Assembly: GCF_004368785.1 (NCBI RefSeq)
Contig: NZ_SODM01000007.1
Location: forward strand, 124,001 to 188,000
Length of the DNA stretch: 64,000 nucleotides
Origin: Flavobacterium sp. 270
GTDB taxonomy: Bacteria > Bacteroidota > Bacteroidia > Flavobacteriales > Flavobacteriaceae
Reading direction: 5' to 3'
The position numbers and the translations under genes were made by a program. This document shows positions 42,169 to 50,529 of this stretch, in pieces. The notes under the pieces are model-generated. The model made no database searches. It was not told the origin of the DNA and worked only from the letters and a program-made list of their open reading frames with translations. Within the stretch, counting starts at the first letter, position 1. Each line of letters starts with the position of its first letter.

Positions 42169-43698
42169 ATGAAAAAGTTAACCATTTTATATATATCAGG
42201 CATACTTTTAGGAAGTATGACAGCCTGTACCAAGGATTTTGAAGAAATAAACACGAACCCGAATGTGGTAGAAAAACCGAATCCGAACTTTATTTTCAGC
42301 AAATCACAGCTCGACGGTTTAAACAATAATTATTTTGCTACCAATATTTTAGAATGCGGTGGTATGCTTCAACATTATGCTACTTATAAAGAAGCGTCTG
42401 GCGTGGGAGATAAATATTTAAGTAACGAAGTTTATTTTTCGGCTTATTTTAATCAAGTTTATCCAACCGCAATAAATGAAATCGAAATTGTAATTGATGC
42501 CGTAAAAGCAAATCCAGCTGACAGCAATAAATTGAATATTGCCCGAATCTGGAAAGCATATATGTACCATAGAATTACAGATTTGTACGGCGATATTCCG
42601 TATTCTGAAGCTGCAAAAGCAAACAGTACACAAGTATTTCTTCCAAAATATGATACTCAGGAATTTATTTATAAAGATCTGCTGAAAGAATTGGATGAAG
42701 CCGCAACAGCATTAGATGTTTCTAAAGGAAGTTTTGGTCAAGCCGATTTTATCTACAACGGAGATGTAGCAAAATGGAAAAAATTCTCCTATTCATTAAT
42801 GCTTCGTTTGGGTTTAAGATTAACAAAAATAGACCCGACTTTGGCTAAAACCTGGGTTACAAAAGCAATTGCCGGTGGTGTAATTTTAAACGGAACCGAC
42901 AATGCGATTATGAAATATACTGATGGGCCAAATGATTTTAATAGAAATCCTGTTGGTTTTGATTCCAGAAAACAAGATTTCACACAAGGATCATTCGGAC
43001 AGAAAAATGTAGAAGGCGGAAAACTAGCGAAGACTTTTATTGATTTACTAAAAGCAACGGCAGATCCTAGAATCAGTGTTTATTCTGGTGTTTGGCAGGG
43101 AACAACTCAAAATACAGCTTTAGCCGTACAAAAAGGTTTCCCTAACGGATTAAAAAATGCTCCAACCGCTGCAGAACAAGGCACGTATTCGGAGCCGAAT
43201 CAAAGTACGGTTTTTAAAAATGATGCGCCATTAGTAATCTTAAGCAATGCCGAAACGAATCTTTATTTAGCGGAAGCTGCCACAAGAGGATGGTACACTA
43301 CAGAAACCGATAAAGATTTATACGAAAAAGGCGTAAAAGCTTCTTTCCTGAATATGGGAATTTATGGCGCTGGCTATACCATTGCAGATGCGACTCCGTA
43401 TTTGACATTAAATCCTTTTAATGCTGCCGGATCTTTAGAACAAAAAATGAATCAGATCCATACTCAAATCTGGGTTGCTTTATTTGTAGATGAACAAGAA
43501 GTTTATGCTAATTGGAGAAGAACAGGTTATCCGGTTTTAGTTCCGGTAAATTTCCCTGGAAACGTTACAAACGGCACAATTCCAAGACGTTTCAAATATC
43601 CAACAAGCGAATATTCAGTGAATTCTGCTAACTTAGCAGAAGCGGTCAAACGCCAGGGCGAAGACACTTTTACAACAAAAATCTGGTGGGATAAATAA
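42169..43698 (+). CDS. SusD/RagB-family surface glycan-binding lipoprotein
   Basis: Lipoprotein of 509 residues (signal ending GSMTACTKD). The start of the mature part, FEEINTNPNVVEKPNP, matches the SusD-like group 2 start. Helical TPR-like pieces (WKAYMYHRITDLYGDIPYSE) and the Tyr/Trp-rich binding face follow, ending GEDTFTTKIWWDK. It caps the SusC barrel and binds the ligand. It begins 11 bases after susC and belongs to the same transcript. Confidence 0.92.
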   Translation: MKKLTILYISGILLGSMTACTKDFEEINTNPNVVEKPNPNFIFSKSQLDGLNNNYFATNILECGGMLQHYATYKEASGVGDKYLSNEVYFSAYFNQVYPTAINEIEIVIDAVKANPADSNKLNIARIWKAYMYHRITDLYGDIPYSEAAKANSTQVFLPKYDTQEFIYKDLLKELDEAATALDVSKGSFGQADFIYNGDVAKWKKFSYSLMLRLGLRLTKIDPTLAKTWVTKAIAGGVILNGTDNAIMKYTDGPNDFNRNPVGFDSRKQDFTQGSFGQKNVEGGKLAKTFIDLLKATADPRISVYSGVWQGTTQNTALAVQKGFPNGLKNAPTAAEQGTYSEPNQSTVFKNDAPLVILSNAETNLYLAEAATRGWYTTETDKDLYEKGVKASFLNMGIYGAGYTIADATPYLTLNPFNAAGSLEQKMNQIHTQIWVALFVDEQEVYANWRRTGYPVLVPVNFPGNVTNGTIPRRFKYPTSEYSVNSANLAEAVKRQGEDTFTTKIWWDK

Positions 43699-43712
43699 AA
43701 CACAAAAGATAA

Positions 43713-45032
43713 ATGAGCATTTTAATTCTTACTGCATGCATTGCGTTTTTGATCCTGCAAATAGCGTGGTTTAAAATCAATCCTTTTATTGCATTCATTA
43801 TAACAGCTTTATTAGCAGGTCTATTTTTAGGCCTGCCGATAGATACTGTATCGCAAACGGTACAAAAAGGTTTAGGCGAAATGCTGGGTTCAATAACGTT
43901 GATTATCGTTTTCGGAACCTGCATTGGTAAACTTACCGTTTCGTCTGGCGCCGCCAATGTGATTGCAAAAACGGTTATGGGATGGACGGGCAAAAAATAC
44001 GTTCGATTGGGATTAATGATTACCGGATTTATTGTTGGGATTCCGCTTTTTTATAGTGTTGGATTTGTCTTGTTAGTACCTTTGATTTTCTCTGTAGCCC
44101 ATCAATTTAAATTATCAAAAGTATATTTGGGAATCCCAATGCTGGCGTCGCTTTCTGTAGCGCATGGTTTTTTGCCTCCTCACCCATCACCAATGGCATT
44201 AAGCAGTATTTTGAATGCTGATATCGGACTTGTTTTAGTTTACGGAATTATTATCGCTGTTCCGACTATTTTTATCGCGGGTTTATTGTTTTCGAATTTG
44301 CTGAAAAACATTAAAACAGAATCTAATCATGAAATTTTAAATGTAGAAGAAATTGCTAATGAAGGTAAACTTCCGAGTTTTGCTATTAGTTTATTTTCTG
44401 CCTTATTTCCGGTTTTCGGTCTAACGCTGACTTCATTACTGCCTTTAATTTCATCAAACGAAACCTTAATCAATATTTGCAAAACAGTTGGCGAGCCAAG
44501 TATGATTATGTTGATTTCTTTATTGATCTGTACGTACACTTTAGGAATCAGAATGAACAGAAGCATTACAGTAATAATGGATGATTATGCAATTGCAATC
44601 AAAGATGTTGCTTTAATTGTTTTGATTGTCGGCGGAGCCGGAGGCCTAAAAGAAGTAATGATTGTAAGCGGTGTAAACGAAATTATTGTTTCGACTTTAA
44701 CGCAAACCAACATTCATCCTTATTTATTGGCGTGGATAATGGCGGCAATAATTCGCATTTGTGTGGGTTCTGCAACCGCCGCAGGTTTAATGACTGCCAG
44801 CGTTTTATTACCTTTACTAAAATCTAACGGACTCGACCCCAATTTGTTAGTTCTGGCCGTTGGCGCCGGAAGCTTAATGTGCTCACATGTAAACGATCCG
44901 GGTTTTTGGATGTTTAAGGAATATTTTAATATCAGCCTAAAAGATACTTTTAAATCATGGACGGTCATGGAATCTCTAGTATCGGTTTTAGGAATTGTTT
45001 TCGTTTTTATTTTAAACTCAATTATACATTAA
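43713..45032 (+). CDS. GntP-family aldonate permease
   Basis: Inner-membrane protein of 439 residues with twelve or more hydrophobic segments. GntP family motifs are visible: GLGEMLGSITLIIVFG near the first third, VGFVLLVPLIFSVAHQFK, HGFLPPHPSPMALSSI (the conserved PPHPxP loop) and GAGSLMCSHVNDPGFWM near the end. The family takes up gluconate and related sugar acids in symport with protons. A permease for a sugar acid, rather than a sugar, inside a SusCD locus points to a sugar-acid substrate such as N-acetylglucosaminate or glucosaminate. Confidence 0.92.
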   Translation: MSILILTACIAFLILQIAWFKINPFIAFIITALLAGLFLGLPIDTVSQTVQKGLGEMLGSITLIIVFGTCIGKLTVSSGAANVIAKTVMGWTGKKYVRLGLMITGFIVGIPLFYSVGFVLLVPLIFSVAHQFKLSKVYLGIPMLASLSVAHGFLPPHPSPMALSSILNADIGLVLVYGIIIAVPTIFIAGLLFSNLLKNIKTESNHEILNVEEIANEGKLPSFAISLFSALFPVFGLTLTSLLPLISSNETLINICKTVGEPSMIMLISLLICTYTLGIRMNRSITVIMDDYAIAIKDVALIVLIVGGAGGLKEVMIVSGVNEIIVSTLTQTNIHPYLLAWIMAAIIRICVGSATAAGLMTASVLLPLLKSNGLDPNLLVLAVGAGSLMCSHVNDPGFWMFKEYFNISLKDTFKSWTVMESLVSVLGIVFVFILNSIIH

Positions 45033-45036
45033 TATC

Positions 45037-45504
45037 ATGAATTTATTACCACAAGAAAAATTTGAAACTTTAGGTTTATCATTGCCGCCGGCTCCACAGC
45101 CACTTGGCATTTACAAACCTTATTTAGTTGATGGTAAATATTTATACCTGTCTGGACACGGGCCTGTTAACGATGACAAATCTTTAATTATTGGCAGAAT
45201 TGGCGACGATATGGATATCGAAGAAGGTAAACTCGCCGCAAGACAAGTCGGCTTGACGATGCTTTCTACAATTGTAACCAATTTTGAAAGTTTGAACAAA
45301 GTCAAAAGAGTCATAAAAGTCCTTGGAATGGTAAATTGCAACGGCGACTTTTTAAGACATCCTTATGTAATCAACGGTTGCAGTGAATTGTTTGCTGAAG
45401 TCTGGGGACAAGAAAACGGAATCGGAGTAAGAAGCGCCGTAGGAATGGGTTCTTTACCGGACAACATCCCCGTAGAAGTCGAAGCTATTTTTGAATTATG
45501 GTAA
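45037..45504 (+). CDS. RidA-family imine/enamine deaminase
   Basis: Protein of 155 residues, longer than the usual 125-130, in the YjgF/RidA fold. The site residues are in place: IGVRSAVGMGSLPDNIPVEV carries the substrate-binding Arg and the last strand is EVEAIFELW. RidA hydrolyses reactive imines or enamines released by PLP-dependent dehydratases. The PLP enzyme at 47367 would release such a product. The gene follows the permease by four bases. The N-terminal extension (MNLLPQEKFETLGLSLPP) is typical of a RidA subgroup. Confidence 0.88.
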   Translation: MNLLPQEKFETLGLSLPPAPQPLGIYKPYLVDGKYLYLSGHGPVNDDKSLIIGRIGDDMDIEEGKLAARQVGLTMLSTIVTNFESLNKVKRVIKVLGMVNCNGDFLRHPYVINGCSELFAEVWGQENGIGVRSAVGMGSLPDNIPVEVEAIFELW

Positions 45505-45510
45505 AAAAGG

Positions 45511-45629
45511 TTGCCACGAATTGCACGAATTACACGAATTTTTAGTTATGCCACAGATTACACAGATTAAAAGGATTTCTCTAACGAATTCATTAAAAAA
45601 ATTCGTGCAATTCGTGTAATTCGTGGCAA
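45511..45629. repeat. dispersed intergenic inverted repeat built of 9-base units
   Basis: The left arm (45511-45540) is TTGCCACGAA followed by repeated TTGCACGAA/TTACACGAA units. The right arm (45600-45629) is its near-perfect inverse and ends TTCGTGGCAA (28 of 30 bases pair). Between them, CACAGATTA units and an AAAAGGATT run occur at 45550-45577. It sits inside the operon between the ridA-like and kinase genes. Related, rearranged copies are at 6012-6188 and 59284-59316. A further ATTTCGTGGCAA at 45641-45652 lies just before the kinase ATG. Confidence 0.75.
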
Positions 45630-45666
45630 AAAAAAAAACAATTTCGTGGCAACAAAACAACAAAAT

Positions 45667-46698
45667 ATGAATACAAATACACCACAAACAAGAATCGCAA
45701 CTTTTGGAGAATTATTACTTCGAATGAGCGTTAATGGCGGTTACCGATTTACACAGGCGAATGAAATGCAAGTGCATGTTGGCGGTGCCGAAGCCAATGT
45801 TTGTGTTTTACTTTCGCAATTAGGAATTCAAACCGATTATATTACCCGTTTGCCTCAAAATGATTTGGCACAACTGGCAATAAACGAACTTCAAAAACAC
45901 AAAGTAAACACTTCAAACTGTGTTTATGGCGGAGAACGTTTAGGATTATATTTTGTAGAATCCGGAAATCAAATTAGACAATCTCAGGTTATTTACGACC
46001 GTAGCAATTCTTCTTTTGCCACTATGAAAAAAAATGAAATCGATTGGAATATTGTACTAAAAGAAGCAACCCATTTTCATTGGTCTGGAATAAGTCCGGG
46101 AGTTTCTTATGAAGCCAGTTTGGTTTGCAAAGAAGCCATTTTAGCAGCGCACAAAAAAGGAATTTCCATTTCTTCCGATTTTAATTTCAGATCCAAATTA
46201 TGGCAATACGGAAAACATCCGTCAGAAATAATGCCCGATTTATTGCAGCACAGTACCATAACAGTTGCAGATTTAGATGCCGTAGAAATTTATTTCGGAA
46301 TAAAAACGGATAAAAAAGATTCAGATGCAGATCGTTTTCAGAGAACATTCGAATTATTAAAAACAAAAATGCCTTTTCTAAAAACCCTAGCGATGAGTTT
46401 TAGAAAATCAGATGGGCCGGCGCATTTATACAAAGGTCTGCTTATGCATGAAGGCAGTTTTTATGAAACCCAGGAAAACAAAATACATTTAGTAACCGAC
46501 CAAATTGGTTCCGGCGATGCTTTTACAGCAGGTTTACTTTATGGACTTTCTAATACATTTTCTGGTCAGGATTGTATCAATTGGGCAACCGCCTGCGGTG
46601 TAATCAAACAAAGTATTCCCGGAGATTTTGCCATTAGCAATCCAGCCGAAATCAGTCATTTTATTCAAAACGGCTCAAGCAATAGAATTAATAGATAA
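45667..46698 (+). CDS. kdgK: PfkB-family sugar kinase, probable 2-keto-3-deoxygluconate kinase
   Basis: Ribokinase-fold protein of 343 residues from the ATG at 45667 (MNTNTPQTRIATFGELLLRM). The N-terminal VGGAEANVCVLLSQLG and the C-terminal PfkB signature DQIGSGDAFTAGLLYGL (catalytic Asp, GSGD) are complete. Next to a KDPG aldolase the natural substrate is KDG, giving KDPG. A GTG at 45646 lies inside the repeat and is rejected as start. The kinase gene is separated from the ridA-like gene by the 45511-45629 repeat but is probably on the same transcript. Confidence 0.87.
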   Translation: MNTNTPQTRIATFGELLLRMSVNGGYRFTQANEMQVHVGGAEANVCVLLSQLGIQTDYITRLPQNDLAQLAINELQKHKVNTSNCVYGGERLGLYFVESGNQIRQSQVIYDRSNSSFATMKKNEIDWNIVLKEATHFHWSGISPGVSYEASLVCKEAILAAHKKGISISSDFNFRSKLWQYGKHPSEIMPDLLQHSTITVADLDAVEIYFGIKTDKKDSDADRFQRTFELLKTKMPFLKTLAMSFRKSDGPAHLYKGLLMHEGSFYETQENKIHLVTDQIGSGDAFTAGLLYGLSNTFSGQDCINWATACGVIKQSIPGDFAISNPAEISHFIQNGSSNRINR

Positions 46699-46715
46699 AT
46701 TATCCCCAAATAATT

Positions 46716-47363
46716 ATGTACAGCATTTTAAAAACCCAAGGCGTACTTCCGTTAGTAACTCAAATCAACATTCAAACTGCCGAAATCGTATTGAAATCAG
46801 CTGCAGCAACTGGCATTAAAATAATTGAATTTGCAGCACGCGCAGACGATGCAAAGGAAGTTTTTAGCCAAATGATTGCGTTTAGAAATGCTAATAATTT
46901 GAATATAAAAATAGCCGTTGGATCTATTTTAACGGTAAACGATGCTGAAGTCTACCATCAATTAGGTGCAGACTGCATTATTTGTCCGCATACCGATTTA
47001 GAAATTGGTAATTATTGCTTTAAAAATAATATTTACTGGATTCCCGGCGCCGCAACTTTAAATGAAATATTACACGCCAACAAACTAGGTGCAGAAATCG
47101 TTAAATTATTTCCTGCTGATAAAATTGGCGGGCCAGGATATGTAAAAGCCTTAAAAGCTCCTTTTCCGAATTTAAAATTAATGCCAACCGGCGGTGTAAC
47201 TTTAGAAGAAAGCAATTTAAAATCCTGGTTTAAATCTGGGGTTGTCTGCGTAGGAGTTGGGTCTAATTTATTTTCGAAAGAAATGCTGGCACAATTAACG
47301 TATGAAGAATCTATTGCTGCTTTTCAGCATTTAATTGAAGCGGTGGAAAAAACAAGAAACTAA
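46716..47363 (+). CDS. eda: 2-dehydro-3-deoxy-phosphogluconate (KDPG) aldolase
   Basis: Class I aldolase of 215 residues that splits KDPG to pyruvate and glyceraldehyde 3-phosphate. The Schiff-base Lys lies in GAEIVKLFPADK, the Glu in KIIEFAARADD, and KLMPTGGVTLEES holds the phosphate-binding glycines. The first motif, EFAARAD rather than EVTLRT, is seen in a subset of Bacteroidetes enzymes. It starts 17 bases after the kinase gene and together they form the lower half of the pathway. Confidence 0.92.
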   Translation: MYSILKTQGVLPLVTQINIQTAEIVLKSAAATGIKIIEFAARADDAKEVFSQMIAFRNANNLNIKIAVGSILTVNDAEVYHQLGADCIICPHTDLEIGNYCFKNNIYWIPGAATLNEILHANKLGAEIVKLFPADKIGGPGYVKALKAPFPNLKLMPTGGVTLEESNLKSWFKSGVVCVGVGSNLFSKEMLAQLTYEESIAAFQHLIEAVEKTRN

Positions 47364-47366
47364 ATT

Positions 47367-48482
47367 ATGGAAAAAAATTGGTGGGAAATTAATCCCGAAA
47401 CTCTTGTCGACACTCCTTTTTTAGCGGTTTACGAAGATCGTTTGCAATACAATATCGAACATCTTATTGTTTCTGTAAAAGGTAACGTTGAAAAATTACG
47501 CCCACATATTAAGACACATAAAATTGGCGAAATATTGGAGTTGTTTAAAGTTTACAACATCAATAAAGTAAAATGCGCGACAATCGCAGAGGCAGAACTC
47601 AGCGCAATGCATCAAATCCCAGATATTCTTTTGGCGTATCAGCCAATTGGTTTTAAAAAAGAAAGATGGATTTCGCTGATTCAACAATACCCGAATTGTA
47701 GTTTTTCGACAATCGTTGATAATGTAGAAGCGGTTAAATCTTTAAATGAAACTGCAAAAAGAAATGATTTGACACTTTCAGTTTTTCTCGATTTAAATAC
47801 GGGAATGGACAGAACAGGAATCTCAATTTCTGAAGATTGGACAACTTTAGGGGAAGCTATAATAGAATTAGAAAACATTCATTTTGCCGGAATTCATATT
47901 TACGACGGACATTTAAAAGGTGATGTTGAAACACGAAAAGCAAAAGCTTCTGAAGCTTTTTCAATCATCAATCAAAAATTAAAAAGCATCCAGCCAAAAT
48001 TAAATTACGAATTAAAAATCGTTGCTGGCGGTTCCAACACCTTTCCGTTTTATGCAGAACAGGAAAATGTGGAATGCAGTCCGGGAACTTTTGTCTTTTG
48101 GGATGGCAATTACGGAGCAAATTTACCCGAACAAAAATTTAAACCTGCAGCTGTACTTGTCGGCACAGTAATTTCTAAACCAACAAGATCAACTTTTTGT
48201 ATTGATATTGGTTATAAAGCCGTTGCTTCAGAAAACCCAATCGATAAAAGATTAGTGATTTTGAATGATGAAAATCTGATTCCGATTTCGCATTCAGAAG
48301 AACATTTAATTATAGAAAATCGGGGCGAAAATCAATATCAAATTGGCGATACTATTTATGCGCTTCCCTATCACGTCTGCCCTACCTGCGCACTTTACGA
48401 TGCGGTTCAGGTTGTAAATGCAGCGCACCAAATCTGCGATCAATGGAATGTTGCGGCACGAAGCAGAAAAATTAATATTTAA
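47367..48482 (+). CDS. PLP enzyme of the D-threonine aldolase/D-serine dehydratase family; probable glucosaminate deaminase
   Basis: Fold-type III PLP protein of 371 residues. The PLP lysine is in LRPHIKTHKIGE (Lys49). The metal ligands His and Cys (YHVCPTCALYDAV near 345), shared by D-threonine aldolases and eukaryotic-type D-serine dehydratases, are present. LVAGGSNTF-like VAGGSNTFPF binds phosphate. D-glucosaminate is a D-amino acid with a beta-hydroxyl, as these enzymes need, and a D-glucosaminate dehydratase of this class yields KDG; I recall this from older biochemistry. With KDG kinase and KDPG aldolase next to it, that reaction is the best fit. D-threonine aldolase is the alternative. 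Confidence 0.85.
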   Translation: MEKNWWEINPETLVDTPFLAVYEDRLQYNIEHLIVSVKGNVEKLRPHIKTHKIGEILELFKVYNINKVKCATIAEAELSAMHQIPDILLAYQPIGFKKERWISLIQQYPNCSFSTIVDNVEAVKSLNETAKRNDLTLSVFLDLNTGMDRTGISISEDWTTLGEAIIELENIHFAGIHIYDGHLKGDVETRKAKASEAFSIINQKLKSIQPKLNYELKIVAGGSNTFPFYAEQENVECSPGTFVFWDGNYGANLPEQKFKPAAVLVGTVISKPTRSTFCIDIGYKAVASENPIDKRLVILNDENLIPISHSEEHLIIENRGENQYQIGDTIYALPYHVCPTCALYDAVQVVNAAHQICDQWNVAARSRKINI

Positions 48483-48496
48483 AATTTAAGTCCACT

Positions 48497-49567
48497 ATGT
48501 TTATAATAGACGCCCATTTAGACCTGAGCATGAATGCGATGGAATGGAACCGAGATTTAAGAAATGATGTAAAAACGTTACGCCATTTAGAAAAAGGAAT
48601 GACCGACAAACCAGATCGCGAACGCGCTACGGTTTCGTTTCCTGATTTAAGAAAAGGTAATATTGGCATTGTGGTTGCCACACAGATTGCACGTTTTGTA
48701 AAACCGGGCAGTATAATTCCGGGTTGGAATTCTCCAGAACAAGCCTGGGCGCAAACGCAAGGCCAACTTACTTGGTATAAAACGATGGAAGAGGCCGGGG
48801 AAATGTTTCAGATTACAGATAAAAAATCGCTTCAAAAGCAAATTGATTTATGGAATGACGGAACGCCAAATGATAAAAAACCGATTGGTTATATTTTAAG
48901 TTTAGAAGGCGCCGATTCTATTATTGATATCTCATATCTGGAAAAAGCATACAATTATGGTTTACGAGCGATTGGCCCTGCACATTACGGCCCCGGACGT
49001 TACGCAAACGGAACAGATGCAACGGGAAAAATGAATCAAAACGGTCTTGATTTATTAAGAGAGATGGAACGTTTGAATATCATTTTGGATGCAACTCATT
49101 TATGCGATGATGCTTTTTGGCAGGCTTTAGATCATTATAACGGTCCGGTTTGGGCAAGTCATAACAATTGCAGAAGTCTTGTAGATCATAACAGACAATA
49201 CAGCGATGAAATGATAAAAGTTTTAATTTCGAGAGGAGCGGTTATTGGCGGTGCTTTAGATGCGTGGATGCTGGTTCCAAATTGGGAAAGAGGCGTTTCG
49301 ACACCTTTAGGAACAAATTGTAATCTGGAAACGGTTTTTAAACACATGGATCATATTTGCCAATTGGCCGGAAATGCAAATCATATTGGCGTGGGTTCAG
49401 ATTTGGATGGCGCTTTTGGTACAGAACAAGGTCCGTACGATTTAGATACGATTGCCGATTTACAAAAATTGGTGTTGATTTTTAAAAACAACGGTTATTC
49501 TGATGAAGACTTAAAAAATATCTTTCACCAGAACTGGATTAATTTTTTAATGAAAAACTGGGATTAG
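48497..49567 (+). CDS. M19 (membrane dipeptidase) family amidohydrolase, possible N-acetylglucosaminate deacetylase
   Basis: Protein of 356 residues with the M19 zinc site: DAHLDLSMNAMEW (HxD near residues 6-8), the bridging Glu in LSLEGADS near 137, His in LDATHLCDDAFW near 200 and ASHNNCRSLVDHNRQ near 220, and DHICQLAGNANHIGVGSDLD near 295. M19 enzymes split amide bonds before a D- or L-residue and accept D-residues at the C-terminal side. There is no signal peptide, so it acts in the cytoplasm. N-acetyl-D-glucosaminate is an N-acyl-D-amino acid, which makes a deacetylase role attractive, but this is inference from context. Confidence 0.85.
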   Translation: MFIIDAHLDLSMNAMEWNRDLRNDVKTLRHLEKGMTDKPDRERATVSFPDLRKGNIGIVVATQIARFVKPGSIIPGWNSPEQAWAQTQGQLTWYKTMEEAGEMFQITDKKSLQKQIDLWNDGTPNDKKPIGYILSLEGADSIIDISYLEKAYNYGLRAIGPAHYGPGRYANGTDATGKMNQNGLDLLREMERLNIILDATHLCDDAFWQALDHYNGPVWASHNNCRSLVDHNRQYSDEMIKVLISRGAVIGGALDAWMLVPNWERGVSTPLGTNCNLETVFKHMDHICQLAGNANHIGVGSDLDGAFGTEQGPYDLDTIADLQKLVLIFKNNGYSDEDLKNIFHQNWINFLMKNWD

Positions 49568-50340
49568 ATAAAAACTAAACTTGGAACTGCCTTTTTATAC
49601 GATTGTAATTTTTCGTGACCCGGATCAACTTCGGTAACAACATAATCAACTTCGGATAAATTGGCGATTTTCATTTTTAGAACCGTGTCTAATTTTTCAG
49701 AAATAGTTAGAATGGCTGTTTTTTCAGAAGCCTGAATCATTGCTTTTTTTACCTGAACCGTTTCCCAGTCAGAATCTGAGAAACCGCCTTCGATATCTAA
49801 AGCATTGGTTCCTAAAATCAATAAGTCAACTTTTATGTTTGCCAATTGATTGTAAACATCACCGCTCACGCACATTTGACTGTATGAAGAAATACTGCCG
49901 CCAATCATGATGATTTTGACATTTGGTTTGTCCAAAAGTTCAACCGCAGACAAAACGGTAACCGTAAAAATAGTAAGATTTAAATCATTCGGAATTAAAC
50001 GGATAAACTCTCTAATTGTAGTTCCGCCGCCAATTAATAAAACCATACCATCATGAAGAAGTCCTAAAGTTTTTTGCGCAATAATCTGTTTAGCTTCGCC
50101 GGCATACGTTTGATTTGATGAAGAATGATGGTACGCTTTTGTCATCGCACCGCCTTTTACTTTTATCAATAATGAATCAGATTCCAACTCATTTATATCG
50201 CGTCTTACCGTATCTTCTGAAACAAATAATTTAGCCGAAAGCGTTTCAAAACTTACACGAGTATGCAAGTTGATCTCTTTTAAAATAAGATTTTTACGTT
50301 CTTCCTTAGTATAATTTACTACTTCATTATCATTATTCAT
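49564..50340 (-). CDS. DeoR-family transcriptional regulator
   Basis: From the ATG at 50340 (MNNDNEVVNYTKEERKNLIL) the product is 258 residues, normal for the family. The N-terminal helix-turn-helix is SFETLSAKLFVSEDTVRRDINELE (positions about 29-52). The C-terminal sugar-phosphate sensor domain has LIGGGTTIREFIRLI and GTNALDIEGGFSDSDWETVQVKKAM. An ATG at 50502 adds 54 residues unlike the family and is rejected. It overlaps the dipeptidase gene by four bases at the 3' ends. The operator-like sites at 50377, 50465 and before susC suggest it controls this locus, probably sensing KDPG or a related phosphate ester. Confidence 0.9.
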   Translation of the reverse strand: MNNDNEVVNYTKEERKNLILKEINLHTRVSFETLSAKLFVSEDTVRRDINELESDSLLIKVKGGAMTKAYHHSSSNQTYAGEAKQIIAQKTLGLLHDGMVLLIGGGTTIREFIRLIPNDLNLTIFTVTVLSAVELLDKPNVKIIMIGGSISSYSQMCVSGDVYNQLANIKVDLLILGTNALDIEGGFSDSDWETVQVKKAMIQASEKTAILTISEKLDTVLKMKIANLSEVDYVVTEVDPGHEKLQSYKKAVPSLVFI

Positions 50341-50376
50341 GCGAATTGATTTTTTTGAACAAATGTAATCAAATAA

Positions 50377-50390
50377 TGCAATATTATTGC
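50377..50390. promoter_or_regulatory. third TGCA-N6-TTGC site, beside the DeoR gene
   Basis: TGCAATATTATTGC shares the TGCA-N6-TTGC skeleton with the susC and GH20 sites, 37 bases before the regulator ATG. Autoregulation is possible. It is the weakest of the four matches. Confidence 0.4.
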
Positions 50391-50464
50391 GTAACAAAAA
50401 ATAACATACTGTAATAAAAAAGTTAATTAGCCTATTATAAAGACCTTTACACATTAGCCTATTT

Positions 50465-50505
50465 TGCATATTTTTTGCAAAAAATAATCGTAAAATATAC
50501 ATTTG
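50465..50505 (+). promoter_or_regulatory. promoter and operator of the GH20 gene
   Basis: TGCATATTTTTTGCAA (50465-50480) matches the susC operator in 15 of 16 bases. Its TTTTTTG (50471-50477) is also a -33 element, 20 bases from TACATTTG (50498-50505), a perfect TAnnTTTG. The regulator would thus sit on the -33 box. The ATG follows at 50530. Confidence 0.7.
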
Positions 50506-50529
50506 TTTACCGTCAAACAGAAATAAACC

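Noticed and set aside
45646..45666. GTG start for the sugar kinase
   Set aside because: It falls in repeat-derived sequence; the ATG at 45667 matches the family N-terminus.
50341..50502. 54-residue N-terminal extension of the DeoR regulator
   Set aside because: It has no resemblance to the family and covers the promoter and operator region.
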